From Diprion similis (lineage: Eukaryota > Arthropoda > Insecta > Hymenoptera > Diprionidae): a stretch of DNA of 64,000 nucleotides. The notes under the pieces were generated by a model. That model ran no database searches. It was not told where the DNA came from and saw nothing but the letters and a program-made list of their open reading frames with translations. The stretch is taken from positions 6,696,001 to 6,760,000 of the forward strand of contig NC_060116.1 of the NCBI RefSeq assembly GCF_021155765.1, given 5' to 3'. Below, piece after piece: positions 51,901 through 64,000 of this stretch; the first letter of the stretch is position 1; each line of letters begins with the position of its first letter. The translations under genes were made by a program, and so were the position numbers.

Positions 51901-54900
51901 TCAAGAGCTTGAACTAAAACTGCAGATTTCTCTCTCGTATTTATGCAACGGTAATTTATCGCGGTAGGGGGAATCATGTTGTTGTTTGTCCCATGTGAAA
52001 AGTTTCGTAACTTGCAAAACTGAGCGAATTGTTTGGCGAGAATTGGGGTTCCACCGACTTCGTGGAGTAACGTTAATTTGAAATTTTCAACTCGATTCGA
52101 ATCGAACGCTTGGCTGAGTATCTCGGAATACTGTCTCCTCTTCTCCGTTCTCGTTGCAGAAAAGAAGTGGAAAAAACGAAGAGATAAAGGGGGAGAGAAC
52201 TGCTGGAATGGTCTTGTAGCAATAAAAATCTACGTGGCTGAGAAAACTCGCGCAAGGCGCTCTATCTGAAAGACTCGCGTATTTCGCTGTAATCGACTCT
52301 TATCCTGCCACGTTTACAAGGCAAAAAGTTTTTCCATTGAAGAAACGGCGTTTGCACAAATTGGATACCATCATACGCTGCTCCTGTTTAATATCCTGAT
52401 TTTACTGGCGCATAGAAAAGCGATTGAGAATCACAGACGGCGTGTATTGGCTTTATTAAATTTTCTTCAAATTCCTTCGCAACATGCATCACTGCGGTAG
52501 AAGGTACAGGTCTAGACATACTTATATTTAAATTGATTGCCTTGGATTCTCCTAATTCATAGTTCAAGTAAACAGGTTCGAAGCCATAGCTTTAAACGGA
52601 TTTTAATGAAATCTAGAGTCATTTTTATCGATAAATATATTGGATAGAACTTGGAGTGAGAATGTTCTGCGGTGGAATTATTAATTCGAGAACAATTCAG
52701 CGGTTATACGCGGAGAAGTTCATCTCCATTCGAATTGGCGAGGCGAGATTACAAGAGTAGTATCTGGATTGGGTAGACAACGAAGGGCGGAGCCAGTGCT
52801 GCAACGATCATAATTGAATCAACGGTGAACGCCCACGCAACACCATGCCGCAACCCATCTGCCCTCGTCCCCGACTCCATGTTTTGCGGTACAGTGTGTC
52901 ACAGCTTCCTGAAACCACTCGTAAAGGGGTTTCCTGGTATCGAGTGGTCACGGAAAACCAGAGAATCCTTTCCATAGGTCACATTAAAACAGATTGCTTG
53001 GAAAAACTGTAGCATTATTTGAAAAATAACCCGGAAATATAATGTAATGGACATTGTGCTATAGGTGAGTAAGTAAATTCGAAATGTAGACTAGTTGGTC
53101 CTGAATTAACTACTTTCTGAATGGTGGACTATAGTTAACGTTCAATGAAGTACTCGAACCTCTAGGCTTGAACCTCTTACTTATTATGTAAAGCAGAGAA
53201 TTGAACCTTTATGACTATTCCTTGGTTCAAGTATATCGATAGTGTTTCTAATTTATTGAGAATGCAATAATATGCTCGTGGCATTTAGTCTGGGGATTAT
53301 CTTCAGTCATCTGTAACTATTAATTAAAAAATTCGCTGGCATTTTTAAAGGTATAGTGGTGAGCACAGCTAAAATTGTCCCTCCTCGATCTAATCCTGTT
53401 CCTCCTCTCTATACGTGAAATGCCAACTCTTGACCTTATAGAAACCCTTCGGGACTCGGTGATTAAATTGAAAGCCGTGACTACACCCAGCTTTTACTTT
53501 GGCTCAAATAACCCAATGACATTTCCAACGCGCACTGTTTTCTACGTCAAGTTGTCGCGACGTTAACGCAGGCTCGTCGAGTTCGTTCCACGTTGCGTCC
53601 ATTCGAGGTTAATTGCAAGACAGGCTTGAATGACTCTCTCCAAAACTTGGACCAGCTTTATATATATAACTAATTTATCATGAACGCGTTGTACGTTATT
53701 ACTACACTAGCAGCCAGTTTTGCGGAAAAATAAGGTAGCAATATTTTCAAGAGATTACCAGCGAGTCGATTCTGACTGTTAAATTTTCCCGATAACGTTG
53801 TCGCCAAACAAGTCACGTAGGAAAGAAAAAAAGTAATTACCGTCCTCAGAGGGCGTCTAACGACGACCCTCCACTCGGTCGAGGTGCAATTAAAAGTTGC
53901 CGCCGAAACTAACTAACGTATCCATCGTGTGATTTAAATGGAGCTGTCCCAGTTGCCACTTTCCAGTTCCCGGATTGCTGAACACGGGACGTTTCTCGAG
54001 TACGGAACAGCCGGACGTGACGTCATTTAATTGCACCTGATCGGGTGCCAGGAATGTATATCACGGCTTTAGTTTAGGAGGGTTGATATACTTTCCTCTG
54101 ACATAAAGACGGAATGGAAAATCAATTTTTTATTGTGCTTATTTACCAAATAACTCTTTATAAAAACATCCTATTCACAGTCGATATTTCCTTAGTATTT
54201 ATCGGCAAAAGTAAGGGCTGGTCGTTTGAATTGATTAATTCAACGAGCTTCTCTTAATTGGTGCCGGTGCGTAATTAATTAGGAAACAATTGAGCTTCGA
54301 AATGGTTACGGATTACGCAGTTTGAGCTGCTCTCCACCAGAACCTACCCTTGGAGTCCAAAGCTCTCGAATGGAAGTGCTTCTCAACTTACGCGGTACAC
54401 TGAACTATAGGGGGTTCGGAATGTTCAAATCAGTGTGTAGCAATATTCTTCTGGGTGGTGAAATAATTTTAATCGTAAAGTTTCACTCCTAGAAGAATCT
54501 AGAAGATATTTTGGCTCGAAGACTTGAGGAAACCTTATCTTACACCACTTTCCCCACTTGTTTGATATTGAGATTGCAGAGCCGGAGTTCTGGCAGTCGT
54601 CGTATACATAGAAGATACGCGAATATATCCAGATGTTGCGAAAATGAAAATACTCGGTTGCTGGTCCAGTAGACCGACAAATAACTACAAATAACGTTTG
54701 GGGATTACTTACTTAGTCACCGCAGCACAGTTGCGGGGGGTTCCCGTTTGTATCGTGGTAACTAGGTTCGAACCAGTCCCTTTCACTGTGTGCGTGTCTG
54801 TAGTGTCTGCACTTATGTCTGTATCGCGCACCCTTCTCTGTCTCGTATGTGGGACCAGCCGACGCAGTGGTGTTCGGGTAACAGGAGATGGGGGCGAGCA

Positions 54901-55792
54901 GGTTCGAGGAGAAAATACAGGAACCCCTGCCCCTCGTCCCACTCAACACGTTCGCCAACGAGGGGAATTGAAAAGCTGTCTATAGCAATCCTGGAGGCTT
55001 ATCCAGGCTCTTTTCGTCAAATCCGCGGGCTCCGGGCCAGAGGACAGACGGAAGAAGCGAGGAAAGAGAGACCGAGAGCTTCTATCTGTTTTTGGGCGAC
55101 TTTTTTGGCTCGTTGAATGAAAGCTTGGAATCGACCCTTAGTATTGCAAGATTATTGAACCGTGATCAATTACAGTTTCGGACTAGAGCTTGTGTTGATG
55201 AAAAGTAGACGTTGAGGAGGTATTTCTTTGACACCGTGTGCATTGGTGGGTCGACTCAATCACGATCAAAAATTACGGTTGCCAATGAATAATTGTTGAC
55301 GTACATCATGTTAGTGGAACCATGCTATAAAAAGTGATTATGAACGTTTTTATACTTCGTTTATGTATATCGCTATGCTGGTGTTGGCAGCACTGTTGGC
55401 AGAGCACTCTCAGAAATAAATTGAACAAGGATAACTTGGGAAATCAGCCTGAACAGAAATTTGGGCCTTTTTTGGTATCAACTGAGGGGTATTTAAGATT
55501 TCTGCATGCTGTTAATAATTTATTCCCAATTCTGCGTCTCTCGTTCCTTTAGCGTTTTCCAGAAATTTGATATTCTTTATAAACGAAAGATAATGAGGGT
55601 TCGTCGAGTTTTTTCGCTGCAATTCGTTATTTCATTGTCTGTTCGATCCGGGATTCACCGCAATCGTTTTATCTCAAACGATACGTCGGTATCACGCATG
55701 AAACAGTTAAACGCAGCGTTTTTCAAAATTAGTTCAGATTTTGTCTAACAATGAGTAGAAACATCAAGAGTGCAATGTATTTACACGTATGA

Positions 55793-55826
<34 letters not shown>

Positions 55827-58800
55827 CTGTAAAAAAATCGAGTGCGATTACTGTCAATATGACGTCTAAGTAACAGCCAAAAATCACTTGACTTTCATCT
55901 TCATTAATTTCCGAAGTACTTTTTATCAGTTCACTACTTGTGTAACTTATGGTCAGAACTTTTGAAATGACTGTGCTAATACTGTCCACATAAATTGTTG
56001 TTACACTTTACAAATATTGTTAAATGTCCTCACGTAGAAACGAATCGATGATGTATACAAGTTAAGATCAATGCTTGAAGTGACAGGCAGAAAGAGAGAA
56101 AGAGAGAGAGGGATCATGATGATCCGAATGATCGATAGTAGTCATATACCAGGGAAAATAGGGATGCGTTAGTGGGTGTGAATGGTTGGGGGGGGGGGGG
56201 GGGGGGGGGCAAGTAGAATCGCTCTACTAAGTGATTAGACCAAACTGGACAAGTCGTCACTCATAGAGCAGCGAACATCGGCAACGTCAAATAATAAGTT
56301 CGTTGAACCGTGAAACCCTGTCAAAATAATGTAGCGGTCATTTATTTAATTATATTACAGAGCCTCACGAGTCGAGAGAATGGCGGCGGGGGGTGGGGCT
56401 CTCTCGACACACGATCGCGTGTTTAGCCATCGACTGAGGATCATAGTACGGTACGTACGCAGGTATTTACTGACACAATAATTATCACGATTGACGGGAA
56501 AGGACGGTCGTGTGAGCAGTCGACCAACAGTCAATGAACAATCGAACCGCAGAGCAAACTGAAGGGCTGAACCGCGAACAGCTTGACGTTGGCCTAAATT
56601 TATGTAGATCCTTTACATGGCATACTACTGTATGCAAGTCGAGCTGTTGGCTCACCCTTATATTTTGACTGAAACAGGATTTTTTATATGCAATTTAGAA
56701 AGTGTTACAGATTTATTGATTCCGCAAAACGATTCTCGTGAATTTCAATGTCATTTATACAGTTCATAAACTGGCATTGCTCTATACCTGGACAGACTTC
56801 AGAATCTGAAAGATACGAAAGCGACAATCAGTCGGTATAGGTGGAAACATCCTACTCGTATCGTGTAGAGACCGTTAATTTGATTAACTTCAGCGTATAA
56901 TTGTTTGCACACTTGGTAATGTGGGACTAGGTGGGTTAGATTATGAGGCAAAATGATGGGTATGGAGCATGGAGGGTACATAAGGGCCTGGCTCCTTTAG
57001 TTACAATCCAAATACACTCTGTTATTGCTTCGGTACTAGCTGCAGTAGTAGGCAGAGGTCTTTTCAGTCACCACTAAGTGATTAAAGGTACGAGAACGTA
57101 ATTGCTGTATAATTAATCTGCCAACTATGAATATTTTTCATGATTTTTTTTTTCTTCCATATTTATATCCTAAGAGGCAAACATTTCCTCGCCTTTTCTC
57201 AGGTGAAATTCGACACGGTCAAAGATCGAAACTCAGTCATTTCCAAAAGGTTGAGGGAAAATCACGTTAACCTCCATAGCGTGGACGGTTGGACATGTAA
57301 AAAGAAGTGAAATTGTACAAATGAATGTTACACACAAGCATTGTGGATTACCGTGTCACACGAATCGCGTTATCTATCTACTCGTCGATTTCTGTCGAGG
57401 ACGAAAACGCTTCTGCCAGAGGGACGACGCGTCGCGTGTCTAGGAGTCGCGTGCGGCTCGAGTCCCGCCGTTCCTGAACGACAAATTCTACTCTAGGCAG
57501 GCAACATATTTCATCGTGTTGAACCTCGGAACGGGTGCCGTGATTGTCATTTGTCGCAAAGTGTTTGCCGCAGGGTTACGTGTTTGCGCGACCTGCTGCC
57601 CGGCTTACAAAGCGTGGAACGCTAAACATATTCGCTCGTATTTGACGTTGAGTGTTTACAAAGTAATCAGGAGTAATGACGCGTGTCTCGAACAATGTGT
57701 TATAACTACGTTTTCACCGCCACACAATGGCCGCGTGACCGAGTGGCACTGGATATGGAGGAGGAGGCGTGCTTCCCACTTCGCGCATGCAGGATACTAT
57801 ACTTTCCTCCTTTCTTACCCATCTACTTTTGCACAATGTTTGCTGATCTATACGTTATTACGCTGTTCAAGCCTAAGCGCAAACACGATCATTAATAACT
57901 AATCGCATTGCGGATCGCTTTACTTTTTTACCGATAAAGAATGATCAAACTGACATTCAAGACCGTCTTAGTTAATGTTCCGCAATCTGTTATACTACAT
58001 AGTCCTCAACACCCGATGCGAACACAACTTGCGAGAACATAGAAACATGGTAAAGTAATGTGAACTTACCGTTTCTCTCGGAGGACTCCAACACTGGGGC
58101 GATGTGCTGTGTCCACTGTGCGTACTCAGGGCAGAGTTGGACGCGGAGTTGAGACTCTGAGGGTGATTCAAGGGTGCCTTGACCTCGTCCTCCGTCGTCT
58201 CGATGTCCACCTCGTCGTCGGAATCCTCTTCCTTTTCAGCGGTTGGTTCAGGGGTAGACTCCTGGACTATTTGACCCGATTCACTGAGTGGGGGTCCTGC
58301 CCGAAGTACCGGGTGAAAAGCGGACTGGTGTAAGGACGACGTGACTGGCGGTGCCATGGGTTCGGTCGTCGTTGCTCCGGTTAACGGCGGAGGTAGTGGA
58401 CCTGAAAATGTGAAACGAGATCCATGGAGTAACGGATCGATGCAACCTCGATCGTCGTGGACCTCCTGGGCTTGTTGTCTTACCTGGGAAAAGAACGGGT
58501 CTTTTTGCTAGCCATGGTAAAGCGTACTGCGAAAATGAGAAGCCGGGAGTTTTTACCGCCGCTGCTGCCGCCGCCTGCTGATGCTGATGCCACACGTAGT
58601 CCATGACGAAATTTCTCGACAGTGGAAGCGGCAGCTCAGGGAACGGAGGAACTCGCGGATGCGTCGGCGAGGGTATTGGGGAGGGCAATTGCGTCGGTGG
58701 CGAGGATCTGGCACGCTTAACGGCCGTTGGCGTGCACCGAGGTCCCGTGGGATTCGACAGCAGTCTCTTTCTCGTTCCTCCGTTAAACATCGCCTTCACG

Positions 58801-60121
58801 TCTTCCCAGGCGTGGACCACGTCGTCAGGGGGGCTACCTGATAGCTTCATGTGTCTTCGCCAAGAGTTGAAGTTCGCAGCGTCTGGCTGGACGTATTTGT
58901 CCGTTGGGCCGATACGGTGAGAATGGAATATGAACTTGTTCGGGGAGAAGAAGAGACCGCAGTAAGCACACTTGATGCACTTTGCTCGGGAACTGTTGTA
59001 CCGTGCTGGCAAAAATGCGCCTCTACAACCCCACGCGCATTCGTGGTGTACCGAAAACGCAAAGTCCTCGGGAAGTCTGCGGTCCAAAGATGGAAACGAG
59101 TCAAGGAAACATTAAGGATAAAGTCGATTTTTTTTCATTATCCATCCTTTTCGGTTTTTCGATCCGTACAAGAATGGCGACTCACCTGGGGGGCGCGTTA
59201 TCGCCCAGGAAAGATTTGCAGAGTCGTTCGGCTTCCCGTCGCGTGATCATCCCGCATCTTCTTGAGGAAACTGGCATGGCACCGGCTCTTCGGAGGATTT
59301 CAAGCTGCACCGGTGTGCATTGGACGCAGGTGATGCCCAGGGCTACACGGCGGTTGTGAATCTCGTTGTAGCTGAACTGCTTGAGCAGTGTATTGCTGAT
59401 CTGAGCCAGGCATAATCGTTCCTGACCCTCGATCACCAGAGACACGATGTGGATCCCGTATAACGACACTGTTCCCACCTGCAACTCCTATCAGCTTAGA
59501 TGCACCACGCAGCTCTGAAGCCGTTGGGTTAAAATTGACTTTTTGATCGTTTCTAGGTTAATTTTCGCTTCAAAAAATCATGTGTCTTGAGTAAAACGTG
59601 ACGAGCAGTTATTCGAACTTTTAGGAAACTCTGTTTAGTGCTTGGATCGATTTATCAGTTGCCATGTTTCGTGTGTGTAGGTACTGTTACCAAACTTTTA
59701 TGGTCAAATGATGTAATTATAATTACTACAGGCAGGAATTTTTGTCCAAGGATAATTGATGATTAGATTCGTGATGTGTGAAGATGGTAAGAAAAAAACA
59801 TTTAACTCCGCAAGTGTTCCGGCTGCGTGAATAATCGATGATGTTTGCGATTTCTGAAGACAGTTTAAAACATCTATTACATATATTCAATCTGCATGGC
59901 ATTCCGGAACATTTGTGATATTCTCTGTATACAGAAATGGAGGCACTAATGGATGTCATGTTTGATATTTATGAACGTGTTTGACTTTCGGATTGCGTAA
60001 CTCGAAACGTGAGGTAATCGGTCGCTACCTGATTCGGTTTGGAATGCAACTGGGGCTGCGGCGACGCAACTGGTTTTTGGTTGGACATCGGAGGCAGAGA
60101 CAATACCGCCGGCCCGTCCAT
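42923..60121 (-). CDS. fuss: Fussel/SKOR, Ski-family transcriptional corepressor
   Basis: Seen: six exons in transcript order, 60121-60029, 59478-59186, 59076-58484, 58401-58070, 45037-44896 and 43008-42923, all with GT/AG borders and matching phases, giving 512 residues. Residues 1-31 end in KPNQ. Residues 32-129 are the Ski/Sno/Dac homology domain (VSLYGIHIVSLVIEGQERL, GITCVQCTPVQLEILRRAGA). Residues 130-225 are the SMAD4-binding zinc domain (ECAWGC, CIKCAYC, HSH). Then come a Pro/Ser region with ALPWLAKRPVLFPG, an acidic patch (EKEEDSDDEVD), a short coiled-coil-like EREAEKIAEEAAALRE and the tail HSPSAPTN. Known: this subfamily, not Ski or SnoN, has this zinc-domain sequence. It represses transcription in neurons and damps BMP/Dpp signalling. 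Vertebrate SKOR proteins are longer, so exons may be missing from the 13-kb intron 4. The start is an ATG two bases after an acceptor, so an untranslated exon lies upstream. Confidence 0.92.
43151..43648. mobile_element. Inverted-repeat element, about 500 bp
   Basis: The left arm (43151-43232) and the right arm (43570-43648, reversed) share GTTTCCCAGGTAAGAG/ATTTCTCAGGTGAGAG, AAAATGATC and AGAC..ACGGACGGAA segments. No open frame. It lies in the last intron of SKOR. Confidence 0.6.
44135..44157. repeat. TA microsatellite
   Basis: About eleven TA units in the last intron of SKOR. Confidence 0.8.
46996..47014 (+). repeat. Poly-G tract (19 G)
   Basis: Pure G run in SKOR intron 4, C-rich in the SKOR transcript. 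Confidence 0.9.
49825..49830 (-). terminator. Poly(A) signal after the intronic reading frame
   Basis: AATAAA on the minus strand, 75 bases past the stop codon at 49905. It supports a real transcript end inside SKOR intron 4. Confidence 0.55.
49905..50660 (-). CDS. Basic protein of unknown function, nested gene or alternative SKOR last exon
   Basis: Seen: an open frame of about 250 codons on the SKOR strand, GC-richer than its surroundings, ending in TAA and followed by AATAAA 75 bases later. It has no good upstream ATG: a stop lies just before it, as part of a TTTTAG acceptor that would start the exon at 50660 in phase 0. SKOR exon 4 ends in phase 0, so splicing to it would be in frame. Another model starts at an ATG at 51003 (MAPDRKFLTGITVISE..), uses a donor after 50918 and joins at 50592, also in frame. 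The product is rich in Lys, Arg, Pro and Thr, looks disordered and has no domain I recognise. It ends in VVKVLWHSKNFSDPE. Confidence 0.5.
   Translation of the reverse strand, partial: RFFLRFVLPKARVEPVLKPHSSRIRGVCAYLGSLSRYNTPNKYQPCPVPEEQNQDCSEGILRYTRKRKKIEPEVDATKRKLRCRQFDDRPLNATSAKLKQAANKDEPCLCSTTTTTGEANPQQHQPKRKQGKIRNSEKGSARTNLRINVGSMKSPETKAPAAPPPTPRAVLRKDRRNLSSFVRAVVKPDKEPRWRESQKTPNDTQPPKMSRISAPHHGKKADPNDPGQESKTTKNKVVKVLWHSKNFSDPE
50825..50848 (+). repeat. ATCT microsatellite, six units
   Basis: Six perfect ATCT units between the two possible exons of the nested gene. Confidence 0.95.
54721..54837 (-). other. Weak candidate SKOR cassette exon
   Basis: 117 bases open in phase 0 on the SKOR strand, with acceptor GACAG and donor GCG/GTGACT. 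It would encode a Thr/Asp-rich 39-residue linker (DTDISADTTDTHTVKG). A stronger donor, GTAAGT, lies 8 bases further but in a phase that does not fit the next exon. Two other frames are also open nearby, which weakens the case. Confidence 0.18.
55795..55826 (+). repeat. Poly-T tract (32 T)
   Basis: Pure T run, A-rich in the SKOR transcript. It may be the tail of an old retrocopy, but no parent sequence is seen next to it. Confidence 0.9.
56188..56209 (+). repeat. Poly-G tract (22 G)
   Basis: Pure G run in SKOR intron 4. Confidence 0.9.
56371..56408 (+). repeat. Hairpin with a G-rich loop
   Basis: A perfect 9-base stem (GTCGAGAGA and TCTCTCGAC) encloses a 20-base loop with four G tracts. It lies between a plus-strand acceptor-like TATTACAG (ending 56360) and a donor-like G/GTACGT (56451). 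Confidence 0.6.
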
Positions 60122-63100
60122 TCTGAAAAAACAAAAACGATGTATAAAACCGGAATAAATCAGTTTCACATCATTCCATCGAATAAAACTGCACAAATAT
60201 CAAAAGGTATAAAGGACAATGGAACGCGAAGCAATTAATTGGAATTTTCCCGGAACTATTCTCGCGTAATACGTTCTGCAACCGCAGGTGAAATACTGCA
60301 CAATGCACATGTATGGATATATCGAACCATCACCATCGGAATCCCCTCAACCCGACGCTATTTATATTCGGTATATTTTGTCAAGTACGCTTCGTAAAAT
60401 CCGTAAAATACACACGTTGTTATTAAATATGTAAAGCTCATTCGTGCATTTAATTTGAATCGAATCGACGTGTCGCAATAATCAGGAATATGTGAATAAC
60501 AATCGCGACAAACGTTGCAAGTTATATGCGTTCGCAAATCAATTTTTCAACTTGATTGCGTATAGCTGTTCATGCTTTAATTGTTATCCTAGAAAATTTT
60601 AGAAATTCTTTTCAATTATTCTCATTTAGTGAACACATTAATTTCAGATTTAACTTCCAATTGTATACATGTGTATCTACTATAATTATAGATGTCGAAA
60701 TATTTTAACCGAAACGGCCTTTTTACATCTTCAAATGCTCAACGTGTAAGCAGCTTAAATGGATTTCATATAATGACCCATAAGCGTATCGATTCGTTGG
60801 TGTAATTTATTCTACGAGCTGCTTCAACGGTCCCATGAGCTCACGTACGACGTACCTAACCTGGATCTCCAGGGAATTAACACCCTAGGGAACGACTCGA
60901 AACTGAGATTAGCTCGTTTCGGATTTCTGTACAAATGAGACGCGCTTGAGACGCCAACTGTAGTGCGGATCTGATACTCAAATACTTGCTCCGATAAATT
61001 ATAACCGTGACGATAGACGGAGGATCTCTTTAGGCGTTTCTTTTGCATTTACACTTGATTAAGTACGAATTCCGTTACACCGATTTTCGGTAAAGATTTT
61101 TAAGTGCTCAATGGTGGCGATGCTGATTGGAAATATTCAAACTCTTATACAAGAGAAAAAAATGGATTGATCCGGGCGTCCGCGAGAGCTTTCGGAGCAA
61201 CGGGAAACGCGTGAATTGATTGAATGTGATTAAGCCATAACATTGTCGTGGCTTGAAATGTCCATGGAAAGCTTACACCACCGGGTTCCTTGATCATCTC
61301 TTGATTGGACGGTGATTAAATAAATCTCCGTAGGATTAAGCGGGCGTTCGAATTAAACTTTGCATCTCACTTCGGTGACGTTCCTTGTTTTGCAACGCCA
61401 ATTTATTATTATTCAGTCAGATCTATATTAAATCTGGGAACTAAACTGTTCAAACCATTACACGTCAAATTTAACAATTTTAAATATAAAATTTCCCTTA
61501 CAACATACCGTTCCTCACCGTTATACAAAATTGATTTATCATGTTGCACATCGTACATTATCTTACAAAAATTACAATCAGCCATCTTTCGTTACATCTA
61601 CCTTCGTTACAATTTAATTATCCTCAGTTAGAGTGAGTTCACCCCATCGTGTAAGGAACGGTTAATTAATGCGGTCAATTCGGATAATTCCTACATCCTA
61701 CGCACCCAACGCAAGCTCACTGACCATCGAAAATCTACCCCATAGACGAGTCCACCACCACCAAGCCAGGCAGTGTGCTGCATTGTTTCACGCTGGATGA
61801 GAATTTAATTTGCACGAGGTCGCGAAAGGGACGGAAGGCTGCGAGCGCGAGGGACGAAGAGGAGAAAAGGAGGGGGAGGAACGGGTGCTGCCTTGTTTAA
61901 GCGCGGGTGGGGGTGTCAAATTGAATTATCCCCCACCCCGTCCAACGCTCCCGAGGGATGCCGACGGCAACCCGCCCGCGCCAGCGCTCTACGGGACATT
62001 CTATGGGGGTTGTCTACGGTATTTCTACCTCCGCTTTGGGTAGGTGTACAACTTACTCGTATACACGCGTCCTACTTCGTACTTGTGTCGAGGTGCGCAT
62101 GCATGTAATACCCTGGGTGTATACTGTATATACGCGGGGTGGTCGGCTGGGTAAAATGCTTGGATAGTCCGACCTGGTAGAGGGGTTTTCAATTAAAATC
62201 AACGGTTTCAGTGGGAGGGTGGCGAGGTGGGTGAATTTTTCCTTGGAAATTCTTCGGCTACATTCTACACTGATATACGGAATGGCTGCGAGTTGACTGG
62301 AAGAAGGTTACAGCCTATAGTTGAGAATCTGCACGGAATTTCAAGTTAAAAACCACTCGGAGTCTTGATGAGGTTTCATCCGTCATGTATAGGTCTTCGA
62401 ATTCGCTTTATACTAAATGCTGAAGAATTATTGTGCAGCTTTCCCCGTTACTTTCTGCTTACGAGTGTTTCGACGATCACTTCTGTGTAGGGACGCTGAT
62501 GGAAAACGTTTCACATCACTTATTGACGATCCGTCATGTTATTTTTCACATATTTTGTAAAACATATGCGTACTCAGAATTATAGTAAATAACTATTATT
62601 ATTTCACTGATCGATTCTTGATCGATATAAACTCTTCGTTCCATATTTTATACTCACCAACAATCAAGTGGAAAAAAAACTGTCACCTTAAAAACAAAAT
62701 GCAATTGACGCAAATGACACTCAGCCGTATTCAGAGGCGAAGCCGGCGGACGATTTAAGTCGTTACGGACTATTGGTGGGGGGTGGGGGGGGGGGGGGGG
62801 GGGGGGGAGTAATTTTCGACAATCATATTCCCCTCGAAGCCTTCCTTCGTGCGGCCCTATTCGGAAGGAACACTGTATATAAATCTGTACAAATGTTGCA
62901 TGAGCTTTGCCTACAATCCGGTACTTCGAAACTTCGTTTAACTCGAGAACGTCCTTCAAACTCCCTTGAATCTTCTTACTTGCGAGAGCAGACTGTCAAA
63001 GAGTAAATACGAAATCGTGATTTCACCTGAGTGAAAATTAACGGAAGTAATAATTGAACGACCATGATTCAGATTCTGTCCTTATGAACTATCTTAGCTA

Positions 63101-64000
63101 TTTCTTTCAGTTCAGCTAAACTTCTCACTCGCAGCTATGACCGTATACAGAAATTGAACTTTTACAATGATTACGAAAGAACTGGAATTGATTTCGGAAT
63201 GATAACAAATAATGTAAATAGCTGCAAAACGTCCAACACAAGCAATCTCACTGGATGAGATTTATGGAAATGAAAAATAAACGTATAATATTATATTTTG
63301 ATCCTTATTTTGAAACGGTGGTTAACCTAGTTCTGCAACCCAACAATGTTTATCAAATTTAATTTTGTTCAAGTCCTATCGGTGGTCCAGCACCTGTTCT
63401 AAATTATATTAATTAAATTTGCCAGTCACTAATTTTCCGATAATTTCAACAGTCGCAGTAGAAGAATATTAGCTAGAAGACGGACTGTATTACTCGAAAT
63501 TGGAAGTTGCAAGAATTTGAAAAATACATATTGAAATGCATTTCAGCATAAAGTCCGGGAGTCTCCGCTTCGGCAAAAACTGACATAACAAAATCGAGTT
63601 ATAAAAATGAACCCAACCAATTTTTACACAGCTTATACTTGAATTGGTGTTTACGAAGACTATAGGTGATCACATGAGATATTCAGCAATTAGACGTAAC
63701 TCGGTTCATCAGTCGCATTAAAATATTTCAGCGAAATACCGATCCATCTGAAATTTCCAGGTCGAGCTTCCTGGAGAAGAAGCTGCACAAGTACGAACGT
63801 TCGCTGTTAAATATTTCGCCCCCAGTCTTTTCCATCTCGATCCACTGTCCTGGAAATCTCTCTCGCGCCGTAGATCACAATGTACACGAAGTTAGAGAAT
63901 AAGCGAGTTTCTGCTCGCAGATTATTTAAATGCAAACACAAAGTTGCAGAGGGGGGCACATTGTTCCATCCCGGTTATTTTACAATTCAATCTGTGCTCG
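60122..64000 (-). other. SKOR upstream region
   Basis: No coding exon recognised. A good minus-strand donor (TTG/GTGAGT, exon end 62658) may close an untranslated SKOR exon that would lie just to its right. A GC-rich patch at 61.8-62.1 kb gives several overlapping open frames without family features. Regulatory DNA for a neuronal gene is expected here but no specific element can be named. Confidence 0.4.
62785..62807 (+). repeat. Poly-G tract (23 G)
   Basis: The longest G run of the window. It makes a false poly-proline open frame on the minus strand. Confidence 0.9.

Larger units (their letters stand above)
45038..58069 (-). other. SKOR intron 4
   Basis: A 13-kb intron between the acidic-region exon and the coiled-coil exon. 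It holds the 49.9-50.7 kb reading frame, microsatellites, two long G runs, a 32-base T run and a G-rich hairpin. Another 117-base phase-0 candidate exon lies at 54837-54721. No other coding segment is recognised. Confidence 0.6.

Noticed and set aside
54755..54785. tRNA B-box-like GGTTCGAACC
   Set aside because: No acceptor stem, anticodon arm or A-box at the right distance, so no tRNA.
58581..59359. Plus-strand open frames opposite SKOR exons
   Set aside because: They are antisense shadows of the conserved SKOR coding exons.
62654..62959. Open frame with a run of prolines, minus strand
   Set aside because: The prolines come from the poly-G tract; there is no conserved domain. Only the donor at its end is kept as a possible untranslated SKOR exon border.

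Overview
The window is eukaryotic: small exons with GT/AG introns, AATAAA poly(A) signals, AT-rich introns holding small inverted-repeat elements, and proteins that read as insect orthologues. The endophilin, fussel/SKOR and uroporphyrinogen-III synthase genes fit an insect, and the overall style suggests Hymenoptera, perhaps a sawfly. That last step is inference.

Layout. (1) 1-4097, minus: a noncanonical poly(A)/uridylyl transferase gene of TUT1 type, cut off by the left edge, whose N-terminal half is a tandemly duplicated array of zinc fingers. (2) 5779-8762, plus, divergent from it: a 908-residue protein that joins a catalytically degenerate integrase core to 15 C2H2 zinc fingers. (3) 10428-11405, plus: uroporphyrinogen-III synthase (heme synthesis), two exons. 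(4) 14325-33289, plus: endophilin A, 11 coding exons across 19 kb, with a first 5' UTR exon near 12.1-12.2 kb, an in-frame 72-nt candidate cassette exon and two alternative acceptors at the tip of the BAR domain. (5) 33.3-37 kb: AT-rich 3' UTR and downstream DNA. (6) 37.8-38.05 kb: a possible untranslated first exon on the plus strand. (7) 42923-60121, minus: fussel/SKOR, a Ski-family transcriptional corepressor, rebuilt here from six exons. Its 13-kb intron holds a same-strand 250-residue reading frame with its own poly(A) signal at 49.9-50.7 kb, which is either a nested gene or an alternative last exon. (8) 60.1-64 kb: upstream DNA of SKOR.

Six short inverted-repeat elements without coding capacity lie in the introns of endophilin A and SKOR or just past the SKOR stop codon. 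Long pure G runs, all on the plus strand, recur from 23 kb to 63 kb. The genes do not form one pathway. Endophilin A acts in synaptic endocytosis, SKOR in neuronal transcription, UROS in heme synthesis, TUT1-like in RNA 3'-end modification, and the integrase/zinc-finger protein probably binds DNA.
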